Origin: Aliikangiella marina
GTDB lineage: Bacteria > Pseudomonadota > Gammaproteobacteria > Enterobacterales > Kangiellaceae
Assembly (NCBI RefSeq): GCF_007004765.1
Contig: NZ_VIKR01000004.1
Location: forward strand, 186,001 to 250,000
DNA length: 64,000 nucleotides
Reading direction: 5' to 3'
Positions 37,791-46,023 of the stretch are shown here, one piece after another (positions within the stretch are counted from its first letter, which is position 1; the number at the start of each line of letters is the position of its first letter). The translations under genes were made by a program, and so were the position numbers. The notes beneath the pieces were generated by a model. That model had not been told where the DNA came from. It was given only the letters and a program-made list of their open reading frames with translations, and searched no databases.

Positions 37791-39683
37791 CTATATCTTC
37801 AGCCATTCAACTAATAAACTAATAGCATTGTTCAAAGGTTGGTTAAGATTTTTACTCGATTCAATACTAACAGGCATGTTATTTTGTCGCGCAGCTAGTT
37901 TAGCTTCAATGTTATCTAGCTGAGTCGAACCTTGTTGAACGGCAGCAATTTCACTTGTTGATAAAACGGTCTCATATTCAGAAGTGATGGATGTCTTCTC
38001 TTGGAATGCACTGGTAAGAATAAAGTTAGGCGTTACACCTTTTGCCTGGATTCCTTTGCCGGTAACTCGAAATACTTCTGCAACCGTTATTCGCAAAGCA
38101 CCAAACTGACCTCCATCAGAACGCAACCATCGATTTAAATCGAGCATCTGCTGGATAGTGCTTCTTCCATAAGTACGCTCCCCTACTAAAAGCGCCTTCC
38201 CATGATCCTGCATGGCCGCCGCAAACATCTCGCCACCAGAGGCCGTATCACTGTCTACCAAAACGACTATCGGCTTATCAAATATGATAGCTTTGCCTTT
38301 AGCTTTGACAACTTCGACTTTACCATCTGAATTTTTTTGTTGTAGTATTGGAGCTTCACCTAAAAATATCCCCGCCGTTTTATGGACTTCAGATAAAGCT
38401 CCACCAGAATTACCGGTTATATCAATAACAAGACCATTGATTCTTGCGTTGATTAATACCTGAAGCTGTTCACGAACATCTCGACTGACACTGTTATAGT
38501 TTAAGTCTCCGCGGGTTTGAGCGATAAAATCTAAATAAAAACTTGGAATTTTTATCACACCAACTTTCTGCTGGTCAGCATCCACAACGAAACTTGATAC
38601 TTTTGGTGCTATTAGTTTTACTTGTTTCCTAGTGAGAGGAACTTGCAATAACTTATCGTTTCGCTTCACTTCAATAGTCACTATCGAGTTTTCTTTTCCT
38701 CTCAGCAAACCAACCACTTTCTCCAGACTCATACCTATGACATTGACAGGTTCTGTTCCCTGCTCTTCAATTGAAACCAAGCGATCATTTTTAAGAAGAA
38801 TGCCGCTCATCTGTGCGGGTCCACCTTTCGTTACGGCATTAACAGTGACATAAGGACCTTGCTGTTCTAATACGAGTCCTACGCCAACTAAACCTAATTC
38901 GAAATCGATATTCAATTTATGATTTCTCGGAGGATAATAGCTTGTGCCAGAATCAAGAGTCGAAGTAAAAGCGTTAACAAACATAGCGTATACTTCATCA
39001 GAGTCTACAGAACCTTGTTGGTCGATAATCTCATGGTACCGAGCGACTAGAATAGCTTTGATTGTATCCCTTGAGAGTCCGGCTTTGCGAAGCTCACTGA
39101 TATCAAAGCGAACTAAGTCTCTCCAAATTGTTTTACGCTCTACCTCATCCGATAACCAATCAGATAATTCCTTTGGTTGGTTGTCTAGTAGCTTGAAATT
39201 CCAAAAGTCAGTTGTATTAAGCAAAGATATTGAGTACATGTACCTTTCATGAACTAAAGTAACCAAGCGATCATGGATCGGAAATATTGGTTTGAGCCAA
39301 CCAGTGATCAATGCATTATCTAAGCTATATTCTATTTTACTAAATTCCTTAATGTCATTCTTTAGAAAATAAATATGTTTATTATCGAGAGATTTCAAAT
39401 AAGAAAAAAAGATCTTACTAGAAAGAGTATTGTCGATAGCTGGACGAGAAATATGATAGTCACTAATAAACTTGGTTAGATAACGAATTTCTTGATGTCT
39501 CCTCACCGAGGCGCTTTTTTCGCTATCACTTGAATGCTTGGATGTATTTTGACTTATTCCACTCGGGTTTGAGCTAGTTACAGGAGCAGTCTTTTGATTT
39601 GGGTTACTTCCACACCCTACTCCCCCTAATAAAACCATTGCAATCAGAGCATTTGTTAATCCCAAGTTTCTCGGATTTCCCAT
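37791..39683 (-). CDS. Prc/CtpA-like S41 tail-specific protease homologue (lipoprotein) with Lys-to-Arg active site
   Basis: 630 residues. A lipoprotein signal (lipobox LGGVGC) is followed by the helical N-terminal domain of Prc-type proteases. A PDZ domain follows (about 245-330, LGLVGVGLVLEQQGPYVTV), then the S41 core (IDITGNSGGALSE, DTASGGEMFAAAMQDHGKAL). The nucleophile Ser482 is present in TASGGE. The general-base Lys expected 25 residues later (FGKG in E. coli Prc, Ser430/Lys455) is Arg507 in TYGRSTIQ. Activity may therefore be lost or altered. It is shorter than E. coli Prc (682 residues). Confidence 0.85.
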   Translation of the reverse strand: MGNPRNLGLTNALIAMVLLGGVGCGSNPNQKTAPVTSSNPSGISQNTSKHSSDSEKSASVRRHQEIRYLTKFISDYHISRPAIDNTLSSKIFFSYLKSLDNKHIYFLKNDIKEFSKIEYSLDNALITGWLKPIFPIHDRLVTLVHERYMYSISLLNTTDFWNFKLLDNQPKELSDWLSDEVERKTIWRDLVRFDISELRKAGLSRDTIKAILVARYHEIIDQQGSVDSDEVYAMFVNAFTSTLDSGTSYYPPRNHKLNIDFELGLVGVGLVLEQQGPYVTVNAVTKGGPAQMSGILLKNDRLVSIEEQGTEPVNVIGMSLEKVVGLLRGKENSIVTIEVKRNDKLLQVPLTRKQVKLIAPKVSSFVVDADQQKVGVIKIPSFYLDFIAQTRGDLNYNSVSRDVREQLQVLINARINGLVIDITGNSGGALSEVHKTAGIFLGEAPILQQKNSDGKVEVVKAKGKAIIFDKPIVVLVDSDTASGGEMFAAAMQDHGKALLVGERTYGRSTIQQMLDLNRWLRSDGGQFGALRITVAEVFRVTGKGIQAKGVTPNFILTSAFQEKTSITSEYETVLSTSEIAAVQQGSTQLDNIEAKLAARQNNMPVSIESSKNLNQPLNNAISLLVEWLKI

Positions 39684-39763
39684 TACTTTTCCTTTTATTA
39701 TTTTGAGCTGAATAGGTCAATTTAATTTCGCACGATAGCCGTTTAAAGAATTAAAGACAGTCA

Positions 39764-40576
39764 CTATTCTGCATTACCGTTAGTACGCTTTCCAAGCAAG
39801 AATCGAACTATTCGAATAATCCGCTTTAGCATTGGATGGTTTTTCACCAATAACTTTGCAGTATAATGATCAGCTTCTTTTTCCTTTTCAGGATCTTCAC
39901 CCTCACTTAACGGGTGCTTATACGCATGATGTCCGATCTCGTGATATAGCGTTTTTTCAATTCTTAATAATAAGAAATACGACAACGGGTTGAGCCTAGC
40001 AGTGGTTATATCCCACTCTACCATTACGCTACAAAGAATCGGCATATAAGTTCCTCTATAGTCAACATTTTGCTCAGGAATTAAATAAAGCCGTTCTATC
40101 TCTTCTAGGTCTTCTTCAGGAACTGAAGAGAGCCACTTGGTCATTTTCCTTTTAATTCTTTTGGTATCAGTTAATTCATTTGACTGATAAATGTCGACGT
40201 TCCTAATCCGAAAAGAGTTAAATTCATCCAAAGTAAACTTTAAGATCGAATCAATTCTGCCATCTACAATTTTGCTACAACCCTTTTCTCGGATTTTTGC
40301 ACCTACTTTATTAACTCTCTTTTCATCGATATCATGAATCAAGCCTAATAGACCTGTAAGGATACTAATTTCAATACCGACTTTATTCCCATTCCATTTA
40401 TAAGACATTAACTGTTTTTCGATTGCAGGCAGTGCTGACTCACCTATTTCAAATAGAGCTCGGTGACTTTGGTAAATGGTTTCACCGGAATTATGTGCTA
40501 GTCCCCTAAGCAAGTTATTCAGTGTTTTATCGATAGCTGATGCGGTATCCATTTTTTCTTTATCTCGTTGAGTCAC
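39764..40576 (-). CDS. HEAT-like protein with C-terminal HExxH zincin motif, 270 aa
   Basis: The N-terminal half is helical and HEAT-like (HRALFEIGESALPAIEKQL). The C-terminal quarter contains LYHEIGHHAYKH and, 18 residues later, EKEADHYTAKLL. This HExxH plus downstream Glu-Ala-Asp arrangement is typical of minigluzincins such as ImmA/IrrE- and M48-like peptidases. There is no signal peptide. It is the last gene of the dense small-gene array (67 nt gap). It could be a peptidase effector, a regulator-cleaving ImmA-type enzyme or an immunity-linked protein; context favours a role tied to the array, but this is inference. Confidence 0.65.
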   Translation of the reverse strand: MTQRDKEKMDTASAIDKTLNNLLRGLAHNSGETIYQSHRALFEIGESALPAIEKQLMSYKWNGNKVGIEISILTGLLGLIHDIDEKRVNKVGAKIREKGCSKIVDGRIDSILKFTLDEFNSFRIRNVDIYQSNELTDTKRIKRKMTKWLSSVPEEDLEEIERLYLIPEQNVDYRGTYMPILCSVMVEWDITTARLNPLSYFLLLRIEKTLYHEIGHHAYKHPLSEGEDPEKEKEADHYTAKLLVKNHPMLKRIIRIVRFLLGKRTNGNAE

Positions 40577-40642
40577 AGGTTGGTTTATTTTTCAAATGAC
40601 CATGTAAATCTCAACGATTTTTAGCTATTTTTATTCAATTGT

Positions 40643-41200
40643 TTATTTAGCAAGCTTAAGGTTTTTTCCAGTTTCAATTTCGATCTTATAAACATCGTTA
40701 TTGAAGTCTGTAATTTCTATTTGGTCTTTATCTAACTCGAATCCTTCAGTAAATATATCTGAGCCGGAAGCAGCCCATTCTATGTCTCCGTCTTTCGTAA
40801 GTCTGCGTACATCAACTTCACCCCAAGATATTAGACAGTTTTTTTCTTTAACCCAGTAAATACCAAAACAAGTTGCAAAATCTACCTTTCTACACCATAA
40901 CAGTTCCAGAGAAGGTAACTGAAGTGCAAACACTGAGTCACCTGCAGCGATAAAACAAATGCTATCGTGGTAAGCAATCGAATCTTCATGAATGCCAGTA
41001 GCACCACCAACACCAAGTAAAATTGTAGAAGCTTGAGGGGATTCAATATCGCCAACAAACACACCATGAGCACAAGTGTGACGATATTCGCTGTTTCTAC
41101 AAAGCTCCGTTTTATAAGAGCGAATATTGTCAGTAGAGTTTGTGGAATAAGTCTTTTCTTCAACTAAGGTCAATTCATAGCCTTCAAACACTTTCTTCAT
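40643..41200 (-). CDS. Beta-propeller-like hypothetical protein, 185 aa (immunity-like array)
   Basis: Repeated short beta units resemble half of a PQQ/WD-type beta-propeller: DSICFIAAGDSVFALQLPSL, LLWCRKVDFATCFGIYW, NCLISWGEVDVRRLTKDG and DVYKIEIETG. There is no signal peptide. It starts 3 nt after the preceding stop codon, in a one-direction run of small unrelated genes. Similar small cytoplasmic proteins occur in polymorphic-toxin immunity clusters. I do not recognise the exact family. Confidence 0.6.
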   Translation of the reverse strand: MKKVFEGYELTLVEEKTYSTNSTDNIRSYKTELCRNSEYRHTCAHGVFVGDIESPQASTILLGVGGATGIHEDSIAYHDSICFIAAGDSVFALQLPSLELLWCRKVDFATCFGIYWVKEKNCLISWGEVDVRRLTKDGDIEWAASGSDIFTEGFELDKDQIEITDFNNDVYKIEIETGKNLKLAK

Positions 41201-41203
41201 AAA

Positions 41204-41677
41204 TCATCCCTTAAGACTATTGTTCCAACGCTTGGTCATCACTTTTTTGAAATGCTCAGTATCAGTAGGATTTAACCAATAGACATAAGTATCAAGCGTT
41301 TTACGAGCGACCTCGCTTAAGCTTGATTCAGCAATTGATTCGACTTCTCTAAGGACTTCGTCTCGGCCAACTTTTTCCGCTAAATACCAAGGAAGTTCTT
41401 CAACACTCAAATTCCAGTTATCTAACGATCTCAGAATATCTTCTCTAAGATTTCGGTCGTATTTAGGCATTAACTTTATGAGCAATCCTCCAGCCATGGT
41501 TTGGTCTTTAAATTTTTTCTCGCCACGCGAGTCATCGAAAAATACCGATAATAACCCTTCCACTACTATATTCTCATCTAATTTTTTCAGCTTGTTCATG
41601 AGGCGCCGAATTTCCTGCATCTCTGTTGGGCCGTCTATGGCTTTATAAAGCTTTTCCTGAATATCTAATGCGTTCAT
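41204..41677 (-). CDS. All-helical hypothetical protein, 157 aa (immunity-like array)
   Basis: 157 residues predicted almost entirely helical and HEAT-like (MQEIRRLMNKLKKLDE, REDILRSLDNWNLSVEELPW). It has no export signal. Its ATG overlaps the upstream stop by 4 nt (ATGA), so it is translationally coupled to the 41674-42252 gene. Helical-repeat proteins of this size are common among contact-toxin immunity proteins; the family is not identified. Confidence 0.6.
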   Translation of the reverse strand: MNALDIQEKLYKAIDGPTEMQEIRRLMNKLKKLDENIVVEGLLSVFFDDSRGEKKFKDQTMAGGLLIKLMPKYDRNLREDILRSLDNWNLSVEELPWYLAEKVGRDEVLREVESIAESSLSEVARKTLDTYVYWLNPTDTEHFKKVMTKRWNNSLKG

Positions 41678-42252
41678 TTTTTAACCATCTTCAAATACTC
41701 AAACTCAACTCTCATACAAAAACTTTTAACTTCATCCTGAAACATAAACATGCTCCCATCCATAGTCTTTGTATGAGTAATATTTGGGAAAAGGGCTACT
41801 CTTATATTCGTTACTCTCTGCCCATTCCAAAGATCGCATACAATTAAACCGTTACACTCCCTATATGCATGAGGTGCTGATCTATATTCCTGATATTCAT
41901 GTTCGCCATCTGAGTCGTCCCACTCCCTAACAAGACGCATTGTTTTATCATCGTTAATTTGAAGAGTAATTGTCTCGTTTGTACCGTCAGCAGTCCCTTT
42001 CCACACACCTACAATTTCCTTCTCAAAGACAATTTTAAGAGCCTTATCAAATCGTTCCAAACTAGAATTCAGTTTTTCAATTAGCATTCCCTCTTTAGCA
42101 ACCCATTTTAATGATCGATTAATTGACCAATAGTACTCATGATTCTTCTTGGTATTCTCTATATCGAGATTAATTAGATCGAATGCTTTAGGGCACTCAG
42201 CTTTTATTTCAAGCATGACTTCATTAATTACAGCATCTTCTTCCGGATACAT
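41674..42252 (-). CDS. Hypothetical protein, 192 aa (immunity-like array)
   Basis: The N-terminal helical region (about 1-95) is followed by a beta-rich C-terminal half. In the latter, GVWKGTADGTNETITLQIND resembles the first strands of a lipocalin-like barrel. No signal peptide. It overlaps the next gene by 4 nt and starts 12 nt after the previous one. Function unknown; context suggests an immunity-type protein. Confidence 0.6.
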   Translation of the reverse strand: MYPEEDAVINEVMLEIKAECPKAFDLINLDIENTKKNHEYYWSINRSLKWVAKEGMLIEKLNSSLERFDKALKIVFEKEIVGVWKGTADGTNETITLQINDDKTMRLVREWDDSDGEHEYQEYRSAPHAYRECNGLIVCDLWNGQRVTNIRVALFPNITHTKTMDGSMFMFQDEVKSFCMRVEFEYLKMVKK

Positions 42253-42264
42253 ATTCTCGCCTAA

Positions 42265-42576
42265 TTAGTTTCTTATAAGGTTATAGTCTGATTCTAATTT
42301 ATTAATCGTGCTTTCTAACAAACTCATTCTTTCACTACTAGTCTTTGAAATACTTATACTTAAGCTGTGCAAATCCTCCCCTTTATCATTAAACTCTAGA
42401 GATAAAGTATTGCCCATATCATCTTCAAACATCGCAGTATTGTTTGTGAGATTCAGGTAGTAGCAAACACCATCATTCACATATGGCATGAATGATGTGT
42501 AAACAACATCGCCTATTTCCTTACTCTTTGAAAAACCTTTCCAGCCGTTACTAGGTGTTAGTTTGTACACTCTCAA
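42265..42576 (-). CDS. Hypothetical protein, 103 aa (immunity-like array)
   Basis: A compact protein with beta-rich N-terminal two thirds (YKLTPSNGWKGFSKSKEIGD, CYYLNLTNNTAMFEDDMGN) and a helical end. No export signal. Its start overlaps the stop of the 42573-42941 gene by 4 nt. Not recognised. Confidence 0.55.
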   Translation of the reverse strand: MRVYKLTPSNGWKGFSKSKEIGDVVYTSFMPYVNDGVCYYLNLTNNTAMFEDDMGNTLSLEFNDKGEDLHSLSISISKTSSERMSLLESTINKLESDYNLIRN

Positions 42577-42941
42577 TCTTCAACTCCTTTCTGGGCGGAC
42601 AATTCCTTACCCAGAAATACCAAAGCAGCCAGACCTACAAGGGTGTCACCACTGCTCACTCCCACAGCACGTCCATTAAAAATAAGCGACTTACGATTTA
42701 GTTCTAATCCATCATCAGTCGTTACAACTATGTCTTTAACTTGTCCTAGCATTTCACCAGCCATTGAAAAGACTTCACAACCTTTAATATAAGCTATCTG
42801 CTTATCGTCATTATCACAGATAACATTGTCGTAGAATGAACCTAATCGTTCATGTGTTTCGTTCCGCCACATAACGCCAAATTTAGTCCACGCTACAATT
42901 TGTTTTAGATTATCTACGATAATTAGTTTAGGTTCAGACAT
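42573..42941 (-). CDS. Hypothetical protein, 122 aa (immunity-like array)
   Basis: Beta-strand and turn rich (LIIVDNLKQIVAWTKFGVMW, AGEMLGQVKDIVVTTDDGLE), loosely like a PRC-barrel or small beta-sandwich. The C-terminus has a hydrophobic stretch (TLVGLAALVFLGKEL) too short and polar-flanked to call a membrane helix. It is coupled by a 4-nt overlap to the next gene. Not recognised. Confidence 0.55.
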   Translation of the reverse strand: MSEPKLIIVDNLKQIVAWTKFGVMWRNETHERLGSFYDNVICDNDDKQIAYIKGCEVFSMAGEMLGQVKDIVVTTDDGLELNRKSLIFNGRAVGVSSGDTLVGLAALVFLGKELSAQKGVED

Positions 42942-43004
42942 CTCAATGCTCTTACTTACTAGTCCTACATGCTTTTCAATCTTTTCTGAACATTTATTAA
43001 TTCA

Positions 43005-43307
43005 TCAACTACTACACATATTCTCATGCAGTAATTTCAACATATCTTTCTTTATTTCTACCGGATCTCCATAGTGCCTCAACTCTGCTAAATCCAGGCC
43101 ATCCCAATAGGTCATCATTTCTCCAATTAATTCCTCGCTCGGCGCAAATTCAGATAAAGCCATATCATAAAGGCCACGTGAAATTCGCTCAAAGTCAGCG
43201 TCTTTTGTTTGAAGACTTTGATAGAAGAAGTAAAAAACTCGTTTTGCAGCTTCCGGCGAATAACCAGTACCGCCTAGACAATTTAGTCCTGAAATTGCAT
43301 CACTCAT
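43005..43307 (-). CDS. Small helical acidic protein, 100 aa (immunity-like array)
   Basis: An all-helical acidic protein (KRVFYFFYQSLQTKDADFER, SEELIGEMMTYWDGLDLAEL). No signal peptide. The size and acidity are typical of bacteriocin or contact-toxin immunity proteins, but I cannot place the family. It lies 9 nt after the preceding small ORF. Confidence 0.52.
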   Translation of the reverse strand: MSDAISGLNCLGGTGYSPEAAKRVFYFFYQSLQTKDADFERISRGLYDMALSEFAPSEELIGEMMTYWDGLDLAELRHYGDPVEIKKDMLKLLHENMCSS

Positions 43308-43316
43308 TGTCTTAGC

Positions 43317-43457
43317 TTAAGAGATATCAAACAATTCAACAGCCGGGTCATCTGAGGACTTGATCATACTATCCGCCCATTCAATCATTTGTTGAAGGTT
43401 GATTGCCCCATGTTTAATCGCATACTCTCGCGCTCTAGCTTCGGTCTCAATGTTCAT
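43317..43457 (-). CDS. Very small ORF, 46 aa, coupled to the broken gene upstream
   Basis: ATG at 43457 reads MNIETEARAREYAIKHGAIN, continues through a helical acidic segment and ends LFDIS. It overlaps the end of the upstream (interrupted) gene by 11 nt and is followed closely by the 100-aa gene. The overlapping-start geometry matches the other array members, so it may be a genuine short gene or the remnant of a longer one. Confidence 0.45.
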   Translation of the reverse strand: MNIETEARAREYAIKHGAINLQQMIEWADSMIKSSDDPAVELFDIS

Positions 43458-44004
43458 AAATAAAATCGTAATCGTGAGAAGTCGCTAATAAAGGAATCGT
43501 TAATCCTTCTATTTGACGTGCACTATCGCGAATCAATTTTTGAAATTTCAAAACTACTATCAGTGAAGCAACCCCCAGAGCAGTGTCGTATTCTTTATTA
43601 CCGAAAGCATCAGAATCGTAAATTTGCTGTAAAGACTCCATTCATGTCAAAGTTAATCGATTTTCAGATTCGGTTTGCCACTCACATAACCAGTCATAAT
43701 CCTCATGTCCACCATAAGAAGCGTATCCGAAAAGTTCGAAATACCACTCGTCAGGATTAATATCGAATCCATTGGTTTCCGTATAAAGAGACTTTAACTC
43801 GATGCTTTCATTTGATTTATTCAAGAATGAAGAAATGTACTGTCCAACTTCATTTAGTGAATTTGTAAATTCTAACTCAACCACTTTATGAAACGGAGTC
43901 TTAGGAAGTTCTTCTATTACTTCAATGGCACGAGCAAGACATGAATCTAAATCGCCTATTCTAAGTCCAGGCTCAAGCTCCTGAGCTAATTCAAACCAGT
44001 CCAT
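43447..44004 (-). pseudogene. 185-codon array gene interrupted by one in-frame TGA
   Basis: Two adjacent reading frames, 44004-43642 (120 codons, ending RLTLT) and 43641-43447 (64 codons, starting MESLQQIY), are in the same phase, separated only by a TGA at 43642-43644. Joined, they make one protein of about 185 residues. WYFELFGYASYGGHEDYDWL in the first part and LLATSHDYDFIYEH in the second look like parts of one domain. A GGA to TGA change would explain it. It could be a recent pseudogene, a read-through product, two collaborating fragments, or a sequence error. Confidence 0.68.
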
Positions 44005-44023
44005 TTAATATCCACCTAATTAA

Positions 44024-44404
44024 TTAAAAATGTTTTTCACACCAAACAGGTATAATAGCCATCCAATCTTCCGAGTCTCTTTTAGAAGTAGTGATCGAAG
44101 CTCCACCAGGATGATAATCTTTTAACATCTCTAAAATAGACTTGCTATAAAGCTGTTTCACTCGCATTTTCTCAATATTATTTGCTCTGATCACACATCG
44201 AACATACTTACCCGTTTTTCGATGTTGCCCTACAGCGATGATATCTTCACACATTCCAAAGTAAGCTCCGATAATGTAAACCTTCGCACCACCTTTAAAA
44301 TGATTAGTTCCTATTTTTGTTTCCTTTCCACCAGGACCGTAAGGTATTTCCTTTTTGATATTGGCTGTAATAGCCCAACGCTCGATTTCTACATGATCAT
44401 TCAT
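44024..44404 (-). CDS. Hypothetical protein, 126 aa (immunity-like array)
   Basis: The frame opens at 44428, but ATG 44404 overlaps the upstream TGA (ATGA), like its neighbours, and begins MNDHVEIERWAITANIKKEI. The protein has a beta-rich core (FKGGAKVYIIGAYFGM, EDIIAVGQHRKTGKYVRCVI) and ends in WCEKHF. This resembles small cytoplasmic proteins found beside type VI or contact-dependent toxins, though I cannot name the family. No signal peptide. Confidence 0.58.
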   Translation of the reverse strand: MNDHVEIERWAITANIKKEIPYGPGGKETKIGTNHFKGGAKVYIIGAYFGMCEDIIAVGQHRKTGKYVRCVIRANNIEKMRVKQLYSKSILEMLKDYHPGGASITTSKRDSEDWMAIIPVWCEKHF

Positions 44405-44730
44405 TCTTTTAGCCCACAGTTTGCGCAAAAACTAGCTTTAGGTGTTCTTAGTAAATGACCACAACTTTGGCACTCTTTACCGAAACTACTTAAACGATGG
44501 TGGTAAATCGCGGCAAAGTTTGATTCTTTATATCCAGTTAAATGGAAGTATTTTTCTGTTGCAGGCAGAAAAGCATTCTCTGTTGCAGTTTTAATATCAC
44601 AACGATGTTCTTCCCGGTACTTCTTAAGAATTTTTGCCTGTCCTTTAATTAAAGGTTCAATCTGCTCCCACTCATGCTCTTCTAGCATCGGAACTTCAGT
44701 TTCACATCGCCAGCAATAATATGTCTTCAT
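44401..44730 (-). CDS. Zinc-ribbon protein, 109 aa
   Basis: 109 residues. An N-terminal CWRC pair (YYCWRCETE) and two C-terminal CxxC knuckles (CQSCGHLLRTP, CANCGLKE) can bind zinc. Between them lies a helical domain (KGQAKILKKYREEHRCDIKT). Probably cytoplasmic. It sits 9 nt after the Imm11-like pseudogene and overlaps the next gene by 4 nt, so it is part of the same transcript. Function unknown. Confidence 0.6.
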   Translation of the reverse strand: MKTYYCWRCETEVPMLEEHEWEQIEPLIKGQAKILKKYREEHRCDIKTATENAFLPATEKYFHLTGYKESNFAAIYHHRLSSFGKECQSCGHLLRTPKASFCANCGLKE

Positions 44731-44739
44731 AATTAGTCG

Positions 44740-45150
44740 CTACCCAAATCCTGTCAGTCCTTTAGTAAAAACAAATTGGTACTTTGATTTCTCTAATATC
44801 GACTTAAGCTCAGGACTGACAAATAGGTAACGCTTATCCATCACAAGAAATCGGCTACCATCTAAGTCAATATCATTAATCTGGTCAGAATCAAAGTGCT
44901 GAGTGATGACCATTTTTACATAGTTTGAATATTCTTCGTTGCTACTTCGATCAATAATCGTTGTGGGTTCATAGCTTACCCTTTCAATATCCAAGCTTTG
45001 GAAAAAATCAGCTAGCTATTTCTCGGCAATGACATAGTTGTACCCGACCATTAAAGGTTCGACCTTACCTTGTTTTATGAGCTGGTAATTGCCATCGTTC
45101 AATTTGAACAAGTCGACTTCGTTGCAAATGTTTAGATGATAGGGATTCAT
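44740..45150 (-). pseudogene. Imm11-like gene interrupted by one in-frame TAG
   Basis: ATG 45150 opens MNPYHLNICNEVDLF, with 44 codons to a TAG at 45016-45018. The same frame then continues without another stop through LADFFQSL, LDIERVSYEP and a C-terminus SPELKSILEKSKYQF ... GLTGFG that resembles the end of Imm11/DUF1629 immunity proteins. The joined protein would be about 136 residues. The downstream part alone could only start at a TTG (44994). This is probably an immunity gene inactivated by an amber mutation; read-through or sequence error is possible. It is the first gene of the array. Confidence 0.62.
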
Positions 45151-45338
45151 GTTTATTCAAACTTTCTAATTGTTATGAGTGCAGTGTGCCTATGTTGTTT
45201 TTATTTATCAACAAGTTACAACTGTGATTAAACGAACAGAAAAAAGGGCCGACAAGTCTTTATTTATTAGAGAAGTAAATGAATAAAATTTACAGAAATC
45301 AAAAGGTACGAGTTAACTGAATTTCAGGCATAAAAAAA

Positions 45339-45367
45339 CCCGTAAACTTTACAAAATAATTTACGGG
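45339..45367 (-). terminator. Intrinsic terminator of ssb
   Basis: On the minus strand CCCGTAAA-N13-TTTACGGG is followed by TTTTTTT. The opposite strand also has CTTTTT, so it may stop transcription both ways. It lies about 75 nt after the ssb stop. Confidence 0.87.
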
Positions 45368-45440
45368 CTTTTTAATATTAACGTATTGATTTAATTAAAT
45401 TTATTTCTCTAAACTTAACAAATCAGGTCTGTGGTAAGTT

Positions 45441-45956
45441 TTAGAAAGGAATATCATCATCAAATGAATCATTAAACCCATTATCCATTGGCGCAGCTTG
45501 CTGTGGCGCTTGTTGCTGCATTGGTTGACCTTGATTCATCGGTTGGCCTTGATTCATTGGTGCTGATTGCGGTGGACGCTGGCCGCCACCCATGCCGCCT
45601 TCTGCACGACCACCTAACATTTGCATTACGCCGTTAAATCCATCAACAACAACTTCTGTGGTGTAGCGATCTTGGCCTTGCTTATCTTGCCACTTGCGAG
45701 TTTGCAGCTTGCCTTCGACATAGACTTGTGAACCTTTACGTAGATACTCACCGGCAATTTCAGCTAGCTTGCCGAAAAAGGACACGCGGTGCCACTCAGT
45801 TTTTTCTTGCATTTGACCGGTATTTTTATCTTTCCAGCTCTCACTGGTTGCAATACTGATGCTGGTGATTGCACTGCCGTTTGCTGTATATCTAACTTCA
45901 GGATCTTGTCCTAAATTACCTACTAAAATAACTTTATTGATGCCGCGAGTGGCCAT
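45441..45956 (-). CDS. ssb: Single-stranded DNA-binding protein SSB
   Basis: 171 residues. The OB-fold (about 1-110) starts [20 protein letters not shown] with the typical [20 protein letters not shown] Gly/Gln/Pro-rich linker with a repeated PMNQGQ motif follows, then the acidic tip DDDIPF that recruits replication and repair proteins. It binds ssDNA as a tetramer in replication, recombination and repair. The ssb / MFS / divergent uvrA order is classical for gammaproteobacteria. Confidence 0.97.
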   Translation of the reverse strand: MATRGINKVILVGNLGQDPEVRYTANGSAITSISIATSESWKDKNTGQMQEKTEWHRVSFFGKLAEIAGEYLRKGSQVYVEGKLQTRKWQDKQGQDRYTTEVVVDGFNGVMQMLGGRAEGGMGGGQRPPQSAPMNQGQPMNQGQPMQQQAPQQAAPMDNGFNDSFDDDIPF

Positions 45957-46023
45957 GAAATGTAACTCCTAAGATTGAACAGAGGTTGAGGCGTGTCTAT
46001 TTTATAATCAAGGGCTCAACCCA

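Noticed and set aside
38230-38245. Loss of the catalytic Ser in the Prc-like protein (SGGE instead of SASE)
   Set aside because: The serine immediately before Glu is missing, but counting 25 residues back from the Lys/Arg position shows the true nucleophile is the conserved Ser482; only the Lys position is changed.
45050-45062. GGTTCGACC as a tRNA T-loop
   Set aside because: No acceptor, D or anticodon arms around it; it is part of the Imm11-like pseudogene. No tRNA was found in the window.
39764-45150. Integron cassette array
   Set aside because: Genes overlap by 4 nt and lack attC-like palindromes between them, so they are not gene cassettes.
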